Source: Lumnitzera littorea
Lineage: Eukaryota; Streptophyta; Magnoliopsida; Myrtales; Combretaceae
Direction of reading: 5' to 3'
Length of the DNA stretch: 64,000 nt
Assembly: GCA_024138015.1 (NCBI GenBank)
Contig: JAMXBB010000001.1
Location: 130,633,547-130,697,546 of the forward strand
Under the pieces are notes generated by a model. The model ran no database searches. It was not told the origin of the DNA and saw only the letters and a program-made list of their open reading frames with translations. The number at the start of each line of letters is the position of its first letter. The first letter of the stretch is position 1. The position numbers and the translations under genes were made by a program. Below, in pieces: positions 46,523 through 59,217 of the stretch.

Positions 46523-46811
46523 TATGAATTGAATATTATTTAGCTGACTAGGACTCTACTGTGGAATAATTGCTGACATGTACTTAACAAACTGTAATGT
46601 TAGTTTATCCGGCTAGAGGTCGTTAGCTTAGTTAGTTAGTAGTTACAACAACTTATATTTATATTAGACTTGTTACTAGTTGAATACAAACTTCTGCATT
46701 GTACACACTTTCGTCTCTCAATTCATGCTTCTCTTTGGTCACTGCTCTCTATTCATACAAATGCAACACTAATTCAATCTCTTCGTGCTACTATAAGCCT
46801 AAACTTCCACA
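46523..46811 (+). repeat. 3' LTR of the copia element
   Basis: Homologous to 30770-31068. It starts tatgaattgaatatt after the polypurine tract and ends cttccaca before the duplicated aaaac. Confidence 0.85.
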
Positions 46812-46816
46812 AAAAC

Positions 46817-49329
46817 TCAACTTTGAGTTGAACAGAATGTTGTTAAATCTAATCAAATACTAAACTAAAATGACATAACTGGCAAGCAAAAATTATTTCA
46901 TATATTGGGAATTATGATCCTATCTTTAGTTGTCTTTGGAGAAAATGATATTCTGAATCCTTGTAACATTTGCTGCAGTCCAAATAAATTGTAATGCTTG
47001 AAAATTTTGCTTACATATTAATTAGACACATGGGCTTCGACCTAAGGAAATAAAAATTTCGTACCGATGCCATGACTTATAAGGAATAGATGAAGTTATG
47101 TTTACGATGTACATGACCTGGTGCTTGGCTTGTACATGAGCTCTGATATAATCTTTCTTTTTTTTCCCAACCAAACACGGAATGGAATAGTAATATAGCG
47201 ACTAATTATTGATTATTATCTATATTCTATTTGAATTTACCAAATGGACAAAGATATATTAAATACATAATATCCAATTTAAAATTAAAAACCCCGCCGG
47301 TGGTGCTTACGACATACATATAAGAAGGAAACGTGATCGACTACATCTAGCGGGAAAATTATGAAAATATTAATTATACAATAAAAAATAAAAAAAAAAA
47401 AGACTGATGTGCATAGTGAAATTGTTCTATAGATTATCTTTAAACAATTCATTCCCATCAAAGCTGTTTGATGGTTAAGAAGATGGAAGAAGAAATGAAC
47501 CTACTCTTACCATTTAAGAAAGGCTTATTATTATTATTAATTTGGAATGTAATGGAGGTCGGTCTCGAGCAGGTGAGGCAGTGGGAGGCAAACGACAAAT
47601 TACTTTTGGAACTTGTATGACCTTTCGGAGTTTATATAAAGAGATTCGCGGCATTTAAAATAGGGCAAGCAAGTCATATCTTTTGAGAAGGGGCCGAATT
47701 CTATGACCGGCAAAAGGCTTGCAACGCGAGATCCAATCTTTAGTTTCTTAAATTCAGTGAGTGTTTATATGGTTCTAATATGTTCCTGCTTCTATAGGCA
47801 ACGAAACAAGATTAAGAAAAGATCGTAAAGCGTGTATTAGAAATAGAAAGTGAAAATAACAAATTAAGTTGGTGTCCTCAAGCCATCATGTTGAGTTTGG
47901 TTTATTGGAATGACATTGACATTTCACTACTATTCCCTTATCTAGTTTATAAAAAGTTATATTGTAAGGAATATTTACTTTTTTTAGTGAGTTTTTATTG
48001 AGGAATCCATAAGGAATTCCAATCCCTTTTCTTTATTAGAGGAAGTGTTATTCCTCGCACAATATAACTTTTATTTTGAAAATACCTTAATTATAGAACA
48101 AAATAATACAAGAGGAATTACTAGAACTTGGAAATGGCCGAATCCATAATTCCATCCAGAGTCAATTCACGTGTACTATTTCCTTGATTGAAACTCATCT
48201 TTACTTGGAAAAATGAAAAGAATTAGAGCTAAAAACCGGTTCATGCAAGAAGATTTCTGATGTAAAAGCTTCTAAGGAAGAACTTGTAAGTTTTATAAAT
48301 ATTGATCTCTAATTACAGTTTGCTAAATTAAAAGAACCATTATGAATATTTAAGCGATTACACTTGAAATTTTGGTGATGTTTTTGAATCTAGTTAGATG
48401 GTGAACCCGACAAAATGGCAACTAAACTAGTCAATTGATGGGAGCTTGCCGGAGCTCTTACCATGGCCGGTGACGAGAACCGTTCATCGGAGATGAATGA
48501 AAGAGATCTATTTAGAGACACAGTCAGATGTCATCTAGTTCAATGTGAGAAATGAGGAAATGATCTTTAAATGAAGGGTTTATATACCCTCCCGTAGGTC
48601 GGTTCGGTCGAGTGGGTTAGGGTTTTTAGACGCAATCTTCTTCGTTTTGTTAATTGTTTAGTTTTTGTGAAAATTTTTAAGTATGTACACCAAATTATTA
48701 CATTAATTAGATCTTTTTTTTTTTTTGAAATTCCTAGAAATTGAGAACTTAAATAAAGAAACTTATAATTACACGTATTGCAATAAATATAAAGCCCAAA
48801 CTCAAATAAAAGATTACTAATAAATAGTCTTTTTGGCTTATAACACGATGCTGATGTTGTCTTGTATTATTTATATTTGTTTTTCAAATTAGTCGTATTT
48901 TTGGTTCACTATCTAATTACTATTTCATCGTTAATTTTCTTGGGAAAACAAAATAACAGGGTTTACATGAAAGCCACAAAATGGAAGAAAGAAACAAAAT
49001 AATCTCCACAAAAGGAAGATTTCAAACTGGTATGAATTTTTAGAAGAGCGGCTTTTCCATATACAGAACCATCACGAGAGAGAGGAAAATAATTATAAAG
49101 TACGACAATATGAACAGCTAAATACCGAATTTATAACACAGCAATACCTACACGATCAACACCACAAATTTTTCTCCAATGTAATACCCTCGTTAATAAT
49201 CTTTTCGTTTTGTAGTTATTCTTGTGGAACTTTTTTTTCTTTTTAAAATAAAATCAATTTGATATTTTAACAGTCAATATAGATTAAATCAAGTCATAGA
49301 TTGGCTCAAAATATAGTTTCTACATTGTT
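46817..49329. other. unclassified DNA with LTR-like or promoter-like islands
   Basis: Mostly AT-rich. 47280-47740 is GC-richer and holds a TATA-like ttatataaag (near 47632) followed at 47702 by a 42-codon frame (MTGKRLATRDPIFSF...); this is too weak to call a gene. 48230-48650 is another GC-richer stretch with gggtttatataccctcc, possibly an LTR on the minus strand. No coding domains were recognised. Confidence 0.35.
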
Positions 49330-49880
49330 ACTGTCATTTATAGGATCAGCCGACAGAGTAATGAAAAGATTGGATCTTATACTTGACTTGTTTAGCTTGC
49401 AAAAGAGAAAGAGAACATGGTAAGAGACGTTATGGTATTGTCAAGTATAGTCACTTCGATATTTAAATTAGTGTAGGTAATAGAGAGAATAAAGATGCTG
49501 TTAAAGCGAAGTGTAGGCTAAGTACGTGAGTGACTAAGTGATTCACTATTGAGAGGCGACTCGATATTTATAGAGAAGGATTATTGAAAGATAAGGGACC
49601 GTTAGTTGGCAGGTGACATGTTCACACTCCTTAGGTAATGGGGTTATGGAATTCAACGTGATCTTAAAACGTAGGAAATAGTTATTGACTTGATCTTTAA
49701 GTCTTATCCCTATTTTCTAGCCATTGTAAGTTGCTATATAACTACATAAGCCATATAAAGGGCTTAGGCTAAGGTTAGCTAAGTAGACAGGAAGGCTTGA
49801 TTTAGAGAAAGGTAAGCTAGGATATGACCAGGTAGGTTAGTGTTCATTTGAGGAGCCTAATCCCAAAATATCCTATCAAT
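49330..49880 (-). repeat. LTR-like sequence, minus strand
   Basis: On the minus strand a TATA box (ctctataaatatcgag, near 49580) is followed by gtgaatcacttagtcactcacg and ttagcctacacttcgc, as in LTR R/U5 regions. The minus-strand start could be TGATAGGATATTTTGGG (at 49878) and the end near 49332, but the flanking 5-mers do not match, so the borders are uncertain. Confidence 0.35.
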
Positions 49881-52080
49881 AAATACTAAGCATTATAATA
49901 TTGTATTAGCAAAGAAAAATTGTGGTGTGGACATTTTTCAAGAGGCATAAAAGCATTATATCTATAAATTCAAGTTATTGCTATAATATCAATAGTTTTC
50001 ATAAGGTCTCATCACTTTAACTTAAACTTAAGTTATACTTATTTGCTTTTTGAAAAAAAAAAAAAAAACCAAAATTACAGTTGTTTATGGATGAATACTT
50101 TGTTATAATGTAAAGATCTTTACTCTTAATCACATGCCATGACTAAGTCAGTATAATCAATTGGCATGAATATTATACTTCTATAAAAACTTAACATACT
50201 TAGCTTCCTCATCTCATCCTTATAAATGATATAGTTGGCAAGAAGAAGAAATGTTAAGCCATCCTTAGCTCGGGCACCTTAGTGTGCTTTTAAAAGTAAA
50301 AAATCCCTACATGGGATCCTTCACCATTGAAGGGAGTGTTTTTTTTTTTCTCTACTTTTTAGGGTCATATAACAAGGAAGAGTTTTTTTTTTTCTTCTTT
50401 TTTTATTTTATTTTATTTATTATAAATTTCATAAATAATATAAATAAATACTAAGTTCATATTATCCTAAGTTGAAGTTAAAGCTAAACGGGTCACCAGT
50501 TCAGTTCTTTGTTGTGGGACCAACAGGGGCCATACAATTGATCTCAATCTCATGAGCTTTCCTAAGTTAATTTAAGGCTTTTAGTTGCTGTAGAGTCTAT
50601 TAATAGAGTGTCTGTACCTTTTATTGATCCTTGGGGGAAAAAGAGAAGTTGTGAAGTCTTCGATTAAAGGAAATACACTTTTAAGTCAATTATAATATAT
50701 GATTTCGAAATGTTTTTTTCATTTATATCCTTTTTCACTAAATACCCTTTTAAATACTTTTTAATTATTTAAAATTTATAAATTTTATCTTTCACACATT
50801 TTCATCACTGATAACTTTCTGTCACTAACAATTATTTTTTACATCTTTGTATTTAAAATACCCTCTAATTCTTTTCTACATCTTCCAAATGATTTATCAT
50901 TTCATATAAAGATCAGGTTATAAAGCTAATAGTTAAATTAAATGATAATAATTGGATCACATATAAAACAATTTAAAAACATACATCAATAACTTTATCA
51001 TTTTTATAAATATGCTAATACTTTAAATTAAAATCCGTGCATAATGCTTGCTTTAACTAGTTTAAATTCTGAACACAAAAGATCTATATTATTCGGATGA
51101 CATCCATACGGAAGGGCTGGATCAACAAGTAAAATATGATAACAATAATAAAAAATGAAAAACGAATTAGCAATTTTGTGGCTCAATAGTTTGAATATAA
51201 ATTACTATTGAAAGAGTTGAATTAAATTCCAAAAAAATAAAATGTTTTCTAGTTATATTTTCTATTGTTATACTTTACATCTTCATCAAACTATGATAAG
51301 TAATAACAAATAATAGAAATTCAGATTTTATGGAATCCAACATTGAATTTGACGAACCAATAATCCAAAAGATACCAACATTTATTCAGCCATCAGGACA
51401 AATTATATTCTATTGCAAAACTTATCTATACTAAACTTTATGATTCGACCCGAGTGGTATGGTATATTCTTTTGTGCTTAGACCTCAATTATTTAATTCC
51501 CACCTAACCCCACACGAGCTCTCTTTTTTTTTACTAGTGTTCTGCCAAAAGCACACGAACTAAGGCCCAATAGATGAACATTCCAGGATCTGAGGCCAGC
51601 GACACACACCGCGAGACGCGCGTGCGGATGTGTATATATACATTCATACATACATATATAATATATATAATTTGTTCTTTTTTTTAACATCTCATGGGGA
51701 AAAATCATGATCCCAGTTCTAATTCTTCAAAACTAATATTTAATCAAATTCGAAGTATCTTATAAAAATGTAAAACTTAATCATTTCTTAATCTAAACAA
51801 TGATATCCTATACATAATGCGATCTAGCATAACACTTACATGAAACAAGTTAAATCATAAATATCTAATACCTTGTTCACTTGAGAGAAATTGAAATTCA
51901 ATTCTTTGTATAGTGTTCACTTGATTTTTTATCTCTAAATCGCAATTACTTAAGAATCTTTATTACATGAAATTAAATAATAGCACATAATAAGAATTTC
52001 TTAATTCGATCAAAAAATTACAATTTCTCACAAAATTTCATATATTTTCCAAAAATAACATCATATCAAATTAACGATAA
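49881..52080. other. AT-rich DNA, nothing recognised
   Basis: Poly-A/T tracts and a small GC-rich patch near 51590-51630 (cgcgagacgcgcgtgcgg) without a frame or repeat match. Confidence 0.35.
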
Positions 52081-52084
52081 CCAC

Positions 52085-52625
52085 CATTATCATTGCCATT
52101 GCCATTACCATTACCATTACCATTACCGTTGCTATTATCATTGCCTCGATTGACCACTACTACCGCCACTACCGATCACCATTACCATCGATACCATTGT
52201 TGCTGCTGTCGCTTAACCACCACCTACCATCATCACCACCATGACCATTATCGCCATCGTTATCCTCACTATCGACTATTACTGTCACTATTAGCACTCT
52301 GTTGCCACTACTACCGCCGTAGTTGCAGTCGTCGTTGTAGCCGCTGCTGTCGTTGCAACCACCGCCTATTGTCACTGCTACTGTCTCCACCAATCACCAC
52401 CACCATTATCACCATCAACACTATTACCATCACACTGTTATCACTACCATCAGTCTGTTACCATTACTATCACCACCGTTACCATCACCTTTGACCACCG
52501 CTATCATCATCACCACCATAAAAACTATCCCCACCCTCCCTCCAAGTCACTACCTTAGCTACTGCCACCACTACCGCCACCACTACCGCCACCGCCATCA
52601 TCATTGCTTGTAATTATCGTCGATC
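52085..52625. repeat. cryptically simple tract of CCATTA/CCA/CCG units
   Basis: Begins as near-perfect (CCATTA/G)n around 52090-52130, then degenerates into mixed CCA, CAT, CCG, ACT and TCA triplets to about 52625. Frames on both strands translate to His/Pro/Leu/Thr or Gly/Asp-rich low-complexity chains and should not be read as proteins. Confidence 0.85.
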
Positions 52626-52639
52626 ATTACTACTATCTC

Positions 52640-54885
52640 CGCTTCTGCAGTCGATTTCTACTATTACCACCTATTACTTTAGAATTATTTGAGAAAAATC
52701 AAGAGTATTTTAGTTATTAAAGTTCTATTATGTATTTATTCTTAAATTATTTATTAATCCAATTAAATAAAGTAACATGTATTACACACTTATTACATCC
52801 CTTAAATATTCTAATTACATTCTTTTCTCATTCCATTTAAAGAAGTGAACGACTTATAAAGATACCTAAAAGTCAAATTAGCAGAGAATGTTTTCCCAAC
52901 TCTATTTAGTGGTGATATTCATGTTTCTAAGTATCAACCAATGAGAATGTGAATCGGAATGCTACCTTATAGATAAAATCTATTAACTTTAAAGTGTTAA
53001 ATAGTGGTTTTGCACAAGTTGAATAACCAAAATCGTACGTACTTGCACAAGATTCTATAAAAATTAACCGCTTTTCTTACTTATTATTTTGGCACCATTT
53101 TCAAAGTAAGGTATGGATTATAAAAGTACATACGTATAAAATAGATACAGAATATAACGGATAAAATTGAATATAAATAAGATATATAAAAAGATAAACG
53201 AAATAAATAGGTCCTTATAAATTATTAATTATTTTTTCTTAAATGGGCTAAAACAAAATAGGATAAGTAAGCAAAGGAAAAGGAGGAATAAATGGATCAA
53301 ATGGGCTTTTGTCCCAAAAAGGCATAAACCAAATGGGTCCCAAAATTTCCCACCACCCGACCATGAGAAGGCGTGAATGCGTAGTACACGTGCGGTGCGG
53401 GTGAATCGGTGTTCCACTTCACTTTTTGAGATCACAAGGAGCTTCATTTTTAGTTTTTTATAGTTCCCACTTTATCTTTTTATATATCTTTTGGTAACGT
53501 CTACGTGCAGGACTAATGTCTCCCCCTCCCCTATATCGGTATTGCAATATCGGTGCGGTATGCAGGCAAAAAACATGGTTGGGTCTGTATTAAATTTTAC
53601 TTCCCATTCTTGCATTAAAAGAAAAAAGCTTGGCATGATTTATGGGATACATTTACCATAATTCTTCTATACTTAAAAAAAAAAATTTAATTGAATCACT
53701 TATGTTTAAACCTGGTATATTAAGGTTTTTATGTTCATGGAAATTCATTTCATTTAGGGTACAATTGAATATAGATCCTGAAGTGATAGTCTTGTTATAC
53801 TATTACTCCTATCAAGTGCATAGACTTCCCTATATATATACTAGTAGATTTTCACACGCACTATGTGCATTAACATTCAAAGATATAAGTATAAAAAAGA
53901 GATAGAACATAATTCTTGGAAGAAAGACAAAGAAGATGGTCTCATAGGTCACCGACACTCTATCAAATGATTCTTCACTAGCAAGATACTTGCTTAAGTC
54001 ATGGAAAGATAAGGTATTCCCTCAAAGACCTAAATCCATTTTAATGGTCTCTGCACATTGGGAAATCCACAAATTCATTGTCAATGTTGTCCAACGCGCA
54101 ACAAAACCATCCATGATTTTTACGACTTTCCTAAACTTATGTAATGGGTAATGATGTGAATTCTTTTCTTCTTTCATTATATTTCCTTCAATCATATATC
54201 TCATTGATGGGGTGAATTTGTAGAAGAAAGATTGGCGTTGATGAAAATTATAAATTCTCTTTGAAGAGGTACGTATATTTATAGGATGAGTTTTGCAAAA
54301 GACAAATGGGGGGGCTGTATAAAATTAGCAAATCAAACTTTCCAATTCTACTTGCCTCTAAATTACTTTATATGAAAATGATGTTTGAGGGATGCTTTAA
54401 ATTTTCAATTCATGATGCACTCAAAGGTGCTCGAGCTAATTAGTATGAGTTGTTGTGAGATGTTAAAATTTATAAACTTTTTAAGCTAGAATTATATGCT
54501 TAAAAACTTCCTTAATGTACTTTGAAAAAACTAGACAAGGTGTTTCACCTATAGGAAATAAATAATTTAAGATGCATGAAGTATACTAAGAATGCAAATT
54601 CAAATAAATGTTTGATACCACTTATATATTAGAAATTGAAAATTCTACAAAGATTAGCTAAACATCCATCCCTAAGAGCCTTAGAATCAGCAAACAAGGT
54701 GAAAGAACTATTACAAGTAGTTGGGATCAAGTGTGTACAAAGATACAAAACAAGGATTAGACCATGCTTCTTAGGTTCCTTTAGTGCGTATGAATCCAAA
54801 TGCTGATATACTAGTGTGTTAAGTCTCTATCCAGATAAAGAAGGATATCTCTTACTAAGGTGAAAAAAAAAACTGTAAATTACGA
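52640..54885. other. AT-rich DNA, nothing recognised
   Basis: Several short frames (up to 87 codons, for example 53642-53905) of AT-driven composition. A GC-richer patch at 53340-53420 (cacgtgcggtgcgggtg) has no clear role. Confidence 0.35.
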
Positions 54886-55746
54886 ATTGAACCGTGAATC
54901 GAATGGAACTGAAAAATCGATTTTTTTTTTTATAATAAATCATTTGGTTTACGTTTTGGTTCAATCATATATAAACAGTTTGTGGTTCCATTTGGAGAAG
55001 CGAACTAAACCAAATCGAATTGAACTATTTTAAACTAAACTAAACCATTTATTTGAATAAAAAATATTCATGCAATTTTTTGTACTTTTCTTTTTTTCTT
55101 CTCTCATCAGTCTTCATAAATTTCACCAAATTTATCATATCTTATTCTTTTTTATCTTATTTCTAAGTCAATTATTAAGATGAAGTTGATTCGAGGAAGC
55201 GAACTGAACCAAATCGAATTGAATTGTTTTAAACTAAACTAAACCATTTATTTGAACAAAAAATATTCATGCAATTCTTTTGTACTTTCTTTTTTTTTTT
55301 CCCCCATCAATCTTCATAAATTTCACCAAATTTATCATATTTTGTTTTTCTTTGTCTTATTTCTAGGTCAATTATTAAGATAAAGTTAAGTGAACTCCAT
55401 TTAAAATTTCACCATTAAAAATTTTCTCTTTCTAAATTGTTCTATTCTTATATGTTTTCAAATTAAGGATCAGACTTTAATACTCTTTATCTGTCTCTCA
55501 TTTCTTTTCTAATCTATGATACGTCTCTTTTGCTTTCTTCGTACTGCTTTCAGATGGGTAGATCTACATCTCCCTTCTCGTTATTGTTTGTTGAAATATA
55601 GTCTGTTATTCTCATCCAATCAAGTTGGGTTAATTAAGATCTTATGTAACTTTTTGTTAAGTAACATTACACATGATAAATATACAAAAAATTAACTAGA
55701 TATATATGAAAGTTTAATGAAAAAAAATATTATTAAAGAAAAAAAT
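54886..55746. repeat. gaacc/aaccaaatcg-type repeat with a 199-bp tandem duplication
   Basis: gaagcgaactaaaccaaatcg starts at 54997 and gaagcgaactgaaccaaatc at 55196. The 199-bp unit is duplicated to about 55393, ending in attattaaga followed by tgaag or taaag. Sequence in the same style resumes at 59604, so the solo LTR at 55747 was inserted into this repeat. Confidence 0.75.
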
Positions 55747-56211
55747 TGTTGAGCCTAATTTTTTTATTTCTTTTATTTAAAATTAATTTCCCCATTTTCG
55801 ATTAATATTAAACCCTAACCCATTTAATATTAATCATCGACTAAAGAAATTGGGAAATTCCGGTTTCTTATTTAGGAAAAGTTTTTGGAGTCGCCATCTA
55901 ACCAAAGTCGAGAAAAAGAGAAATCATAATCAATTGGGTAGATTGATTATGATTTAACTACTAGTCTTTGATTTTAATTTAAATAAAAAAAAAACTAGAA
56001 AGTTCCGAATTCAAGGGCTAACTTATTAAACCCTAATAGGTACCACTATCTATTTACCGAAATTAGGATTATTCTTCTAATTATAATATTTAAAAATAAA
56101 TAAATAAATAAAAATCAAAAGAAAAAAAACCGAAGTTTCTACATATTTTATCGTCGTCCCGAAAGTGCCTACGTACCCACTAATCGAAATCAGACAATCG
56201 TAGTTCTTTCA

Positions 56212-57266
56212 AAAAATCTTTAGTGTGTTGGTTTATTTCAATTGTGAAAACCAATCAAGTTCACATTATTACAGATTCAGTTTATTCAAATAAAATATGA
56301 GGGGGTCCTAACTCATGAATGTTTAAAAAAACACACTCTCTCAAACGCTATAATCTTTTTGTAAAAAGTTTCCTTTCGTTAATTTTTATTTCTTAAAAAT
56401 AATTTTCTATATGAGGATTTAAAAANAAAAAAGAAACCGTAATCAATTGGGTCGATTGATTACGATTTGGCTACTGGTCTTTGATTTCAATTTGAATGAA
56501 GAACCAGAAAGTTCCGAGTTCGAGGGCTAACCTATTAAACCCTAATGGGTACCACTATTTATTTACCAAAATTGGGATTATTCTTCTAATTATAATATTT
56601 TAAAAGAAAAAATAACCTAAGTTTCTACAGATTTTATCATCTCTCCGAAGGTACTTACGTACCCACTAACCGGGATCAGGCAATCGTAGTCCTTTCCAAA
56701 AATCTTTAGTGTATTGGTTTATTTTAATTGTGAAAATCAATCGAGTTTACGTTATTATAGATTTAATTTATTCAAATAAAATATAAAGGACTCCTAACTC
56801 ATGAATGTTAAAAAAAAACTCTCTCAGACGCTATAATCTTTTTGTAAAAGGTTTCCTTTTCTCAATTTTTATTTCTTAAAAAATAATTTTCTATATGAGG
56901 ATTTAAAAAAAAAATCTAATCCTAAAAATCCAAAGCTATATATATTATATTATTACTACTAAACAAGTATCCACCTAAATAAATTAATGATACCATATAC
57001 TCTAATATAAAAAAACTAATACTAATAAATCTCCTAAACTAATATATATATNAAAAATCTTTAGTGTGTTGGTTTATTTCAATTGTGAAAACCAATCAAG
57101 TTCACATTATTACAGATTCAGTTTATTCAAATAAAATATGAGGGGGTCCTAACTCATGAATGTTTAAAAAAACACACTCTCTCAAACGCTATAATCTTTT
57201 TGTAAAAAGTTTCCTTTCGTTAATTTTTATTTCTTAAAAATAATTTTCTATATGAGGATTTAAAAA
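56212..57266. other. probable assembly error around two single-N gaps (56426 and 57052)
   Basis: 56212-56425, ending at the first N, is repeated base for base at 57053-57266, starting right after the second N. The piece between the Ns (56427-57051) is a diverged copy of the region before the first N, as from another allele or repeat unit. Real tandem repeats would not be expected to break exactly at Ns with perfect identity on one pair and about 10-15 per cent divergence on the other. Confidence 0.85.
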
Positions 57267-57293
57267 AAAAATCTAATCCTAAAAAATCCTAAG

Positions 57294-57296
<3 letters not shown>

Positions 57297-57332
<36 letters not shown>
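57297..57332. repeat. (AT)n microsatellite
   Basis: Uninterrupted AT dinucleotides, about 18 units. Confidence 0.95.
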
Positions 57333-57337
<5 letters not shown>

Positions 57338-57388
57338 CAACTAAACAAGTATCCACCTAAATAAATTAATAAAAAAAAAACTAATACT

Positions 57389-57464
57389 AATAAATCTCCT
57401 AAACTAATACATCTATATATATATATATATATATATATAGATGTATTAGTTTAGGAGATTTATT
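57389..57464. repeat. perfect 76-bp palindrome with (AT)n centre
   Basis: The arm aataaatctcctaaactaat and the following acatct-(TA)n is mirrored exactly as its complement to 57464. Arms are 38 bp with no spacer other than the AT core. It can extrude as a hairpin or cruciform. Confidence 0.95.
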
Positions 57465-59217
57465 TATATACTATGTTAAATAATTAGGGAACCAATGACA
57501 TAATAATAATAATAAATGAATAAAAAATAAATAAATAAATAAATAAAGTAATTGAACCTTAACTCGATTCTATTCGGTTACGGCATGCGAGTGTGGTGAC
57601 CAGCCAAAATAGAACAGTGCTGTTAGTGTCATTCGTGGTAGTGCAAAGTGTGTGATCTTCAGTTGTCAACAGCGGCTTGACATGGGCTTCAAAACTCCAT
57701 GTCTACTATTGCTTGTTCGAAGGACAACAACTCGTGGCTTGTGAATTACCATAACATGGTGAGCTATGATGGGCTCAGTTATGAAGTGGGATGATCGGAA
57801 TTGGTTGGAGTTCTATAGTAGATACAAAGCAAAGCGGAATGTGGCCAGACTTGTCGGTGCTTCATCGACGTCGAGGATCATGATGGTCTGCATTGGGAAT
57901 TGTGGTTGGAAGATGGACTTAATCTTCATTGTTGGTTACTGGATGAGTAGCTTGAATGTGGTAGGGCATCGTGATCGTGTTGGAGGCACGGACGAGTTCA
58001 CTGCTGCAAATTCCAATAGGATGTTGTGTAGTCGGCAGTGTATTGGATTGTTGTCACCGTTAGTGAAGTTGCTACTGAGTGTGATACGTGACTAAGCAAT
58101 GGCGTGAATGTGGACAACGTGTATAATTGTTTGAGCTTATCGATCGTCGCTACTGCTTGATCAATGAGTGAATTGATCGCGTTCGTGTTCAGCATGAGTG
58201 AATGAGAGGTAAAGCGTTCGGCAAAGGATACAGATGTATGCTGTTCAGTTCAATGAAGCTTGGATCAGACTATGAACGAGAGAGAATGTACAGTGACATC
58301 ATGTCCCCCAACTTCTGTAATTGTTTGAGTGGTCACCAAAATTGTACAGTCCAGGATAGCAAGAGATTTCAAGTTGAACATGTACCCTTATAGATCTAAA
58401 ATCCGAAATATCTAGCGAAGAACTGTTGCTATCTTGCTGTATGGAAGTTTGATACGGATTGTCCCAAGGGCGGTAGAATGTGTTGTAGTGCTGCTGCCGT
58501 CCGTATGTTCGGCCAAGTAGGATGAGGGAGCAATGTCGTTGGAGCTATAGATGTGTGCGGGCAATGCTTGGTCGGTGATGTGCTGTGATGGGGACGTGCA
58601 GTGAGTGTTTGTGTCAAGGGGCGGTCTAAGGATAGTGCAGTAGAGCGTGGAGCATGTCAGTTTGCAATAGTAGGCTGTTCATGAAGTGGGTATGCAAAGT
58701 AAGGATGATGAAGAAGGATGGTACGTGCTACTCGCTGTGGTGTGACGTGCTCGTGTCTATGAATTGCGTTTACTATGGTGGATCTGCAGTAGAATGGGAC
58801 GGTGCAGTGGCTATCTATGTTTTGATGTCATGTGACTATATGTATGAGTGAATCGTGGTTTGGATTGTCCTCGGTGGAGTTTGTGACAGTGTTGAACAAG
58901 GTTGACTAATCATGAACGGATAAAGGATTTTTCATTCTTTCGAAAGTGTATGCTTCTTTTTATACCGTACGCTTTGTATTTATAAAGTCCAAAACAAATC
59001 AAATCAAATCAAATCCAATTGAATCTTTTATATTGATATGAATCTGATCCGATAAAAATCAAATCATTTATATCAATTTAAACCCAAATTGATAAAAGTC
59101 AAACAAGATTTAAATCTTTTATAACGATTCAAAAGATTTAAAATTAAATCTGAATCTCGTATGCTCAACCGATTTTTTTGTAAAAATAAAAAGATTAAAA
59201 TAAAAGACACCTAAGTA

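Larger units (their letters stand above)
30770..46811 (+). mobile_element. Ty1/copia element, internally deleted, split by a 13.2-kb nested insertion
   Basis: Two homologous LTRs (30770-31068 and 46523-46811) in direct orientation are flanked by a perfect 5-bp duplication aaaac (30765-30769 and 46812-46816). The primer binding site follows the 5' LTR, but after only about 28 bp the element is interrupted by CRM-like copy B and resumes at about 44327. Its own internal part totals about 2.2 kb, so it was already a deletion derivative. Both LTRs start TATGAAT rather than the usual TG; this is set by the duplication and by the shared ta. Confidence 0.85.

Noticed and set aside
47626..47830. TATA box followed by a 42-codon frame (possible small gene)
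   Set aside because: Apparent intron is about 41 nt, too short for plants, and the peptide has no recognised feature.
52093..52494. 133-codon plus-strand frame rich in His, Pro, Leu and Thr
   Set aside because: Product of the CCATTA/CCA simple-sequence tract; overlapping frames on both strands are open for the same reason.
57766..58851. 109-codon and smaller frames in a GC-richer stretch
   Set aside because: They lie inside the equivalent part of the second solo LTR of the same family; no domain recognised.
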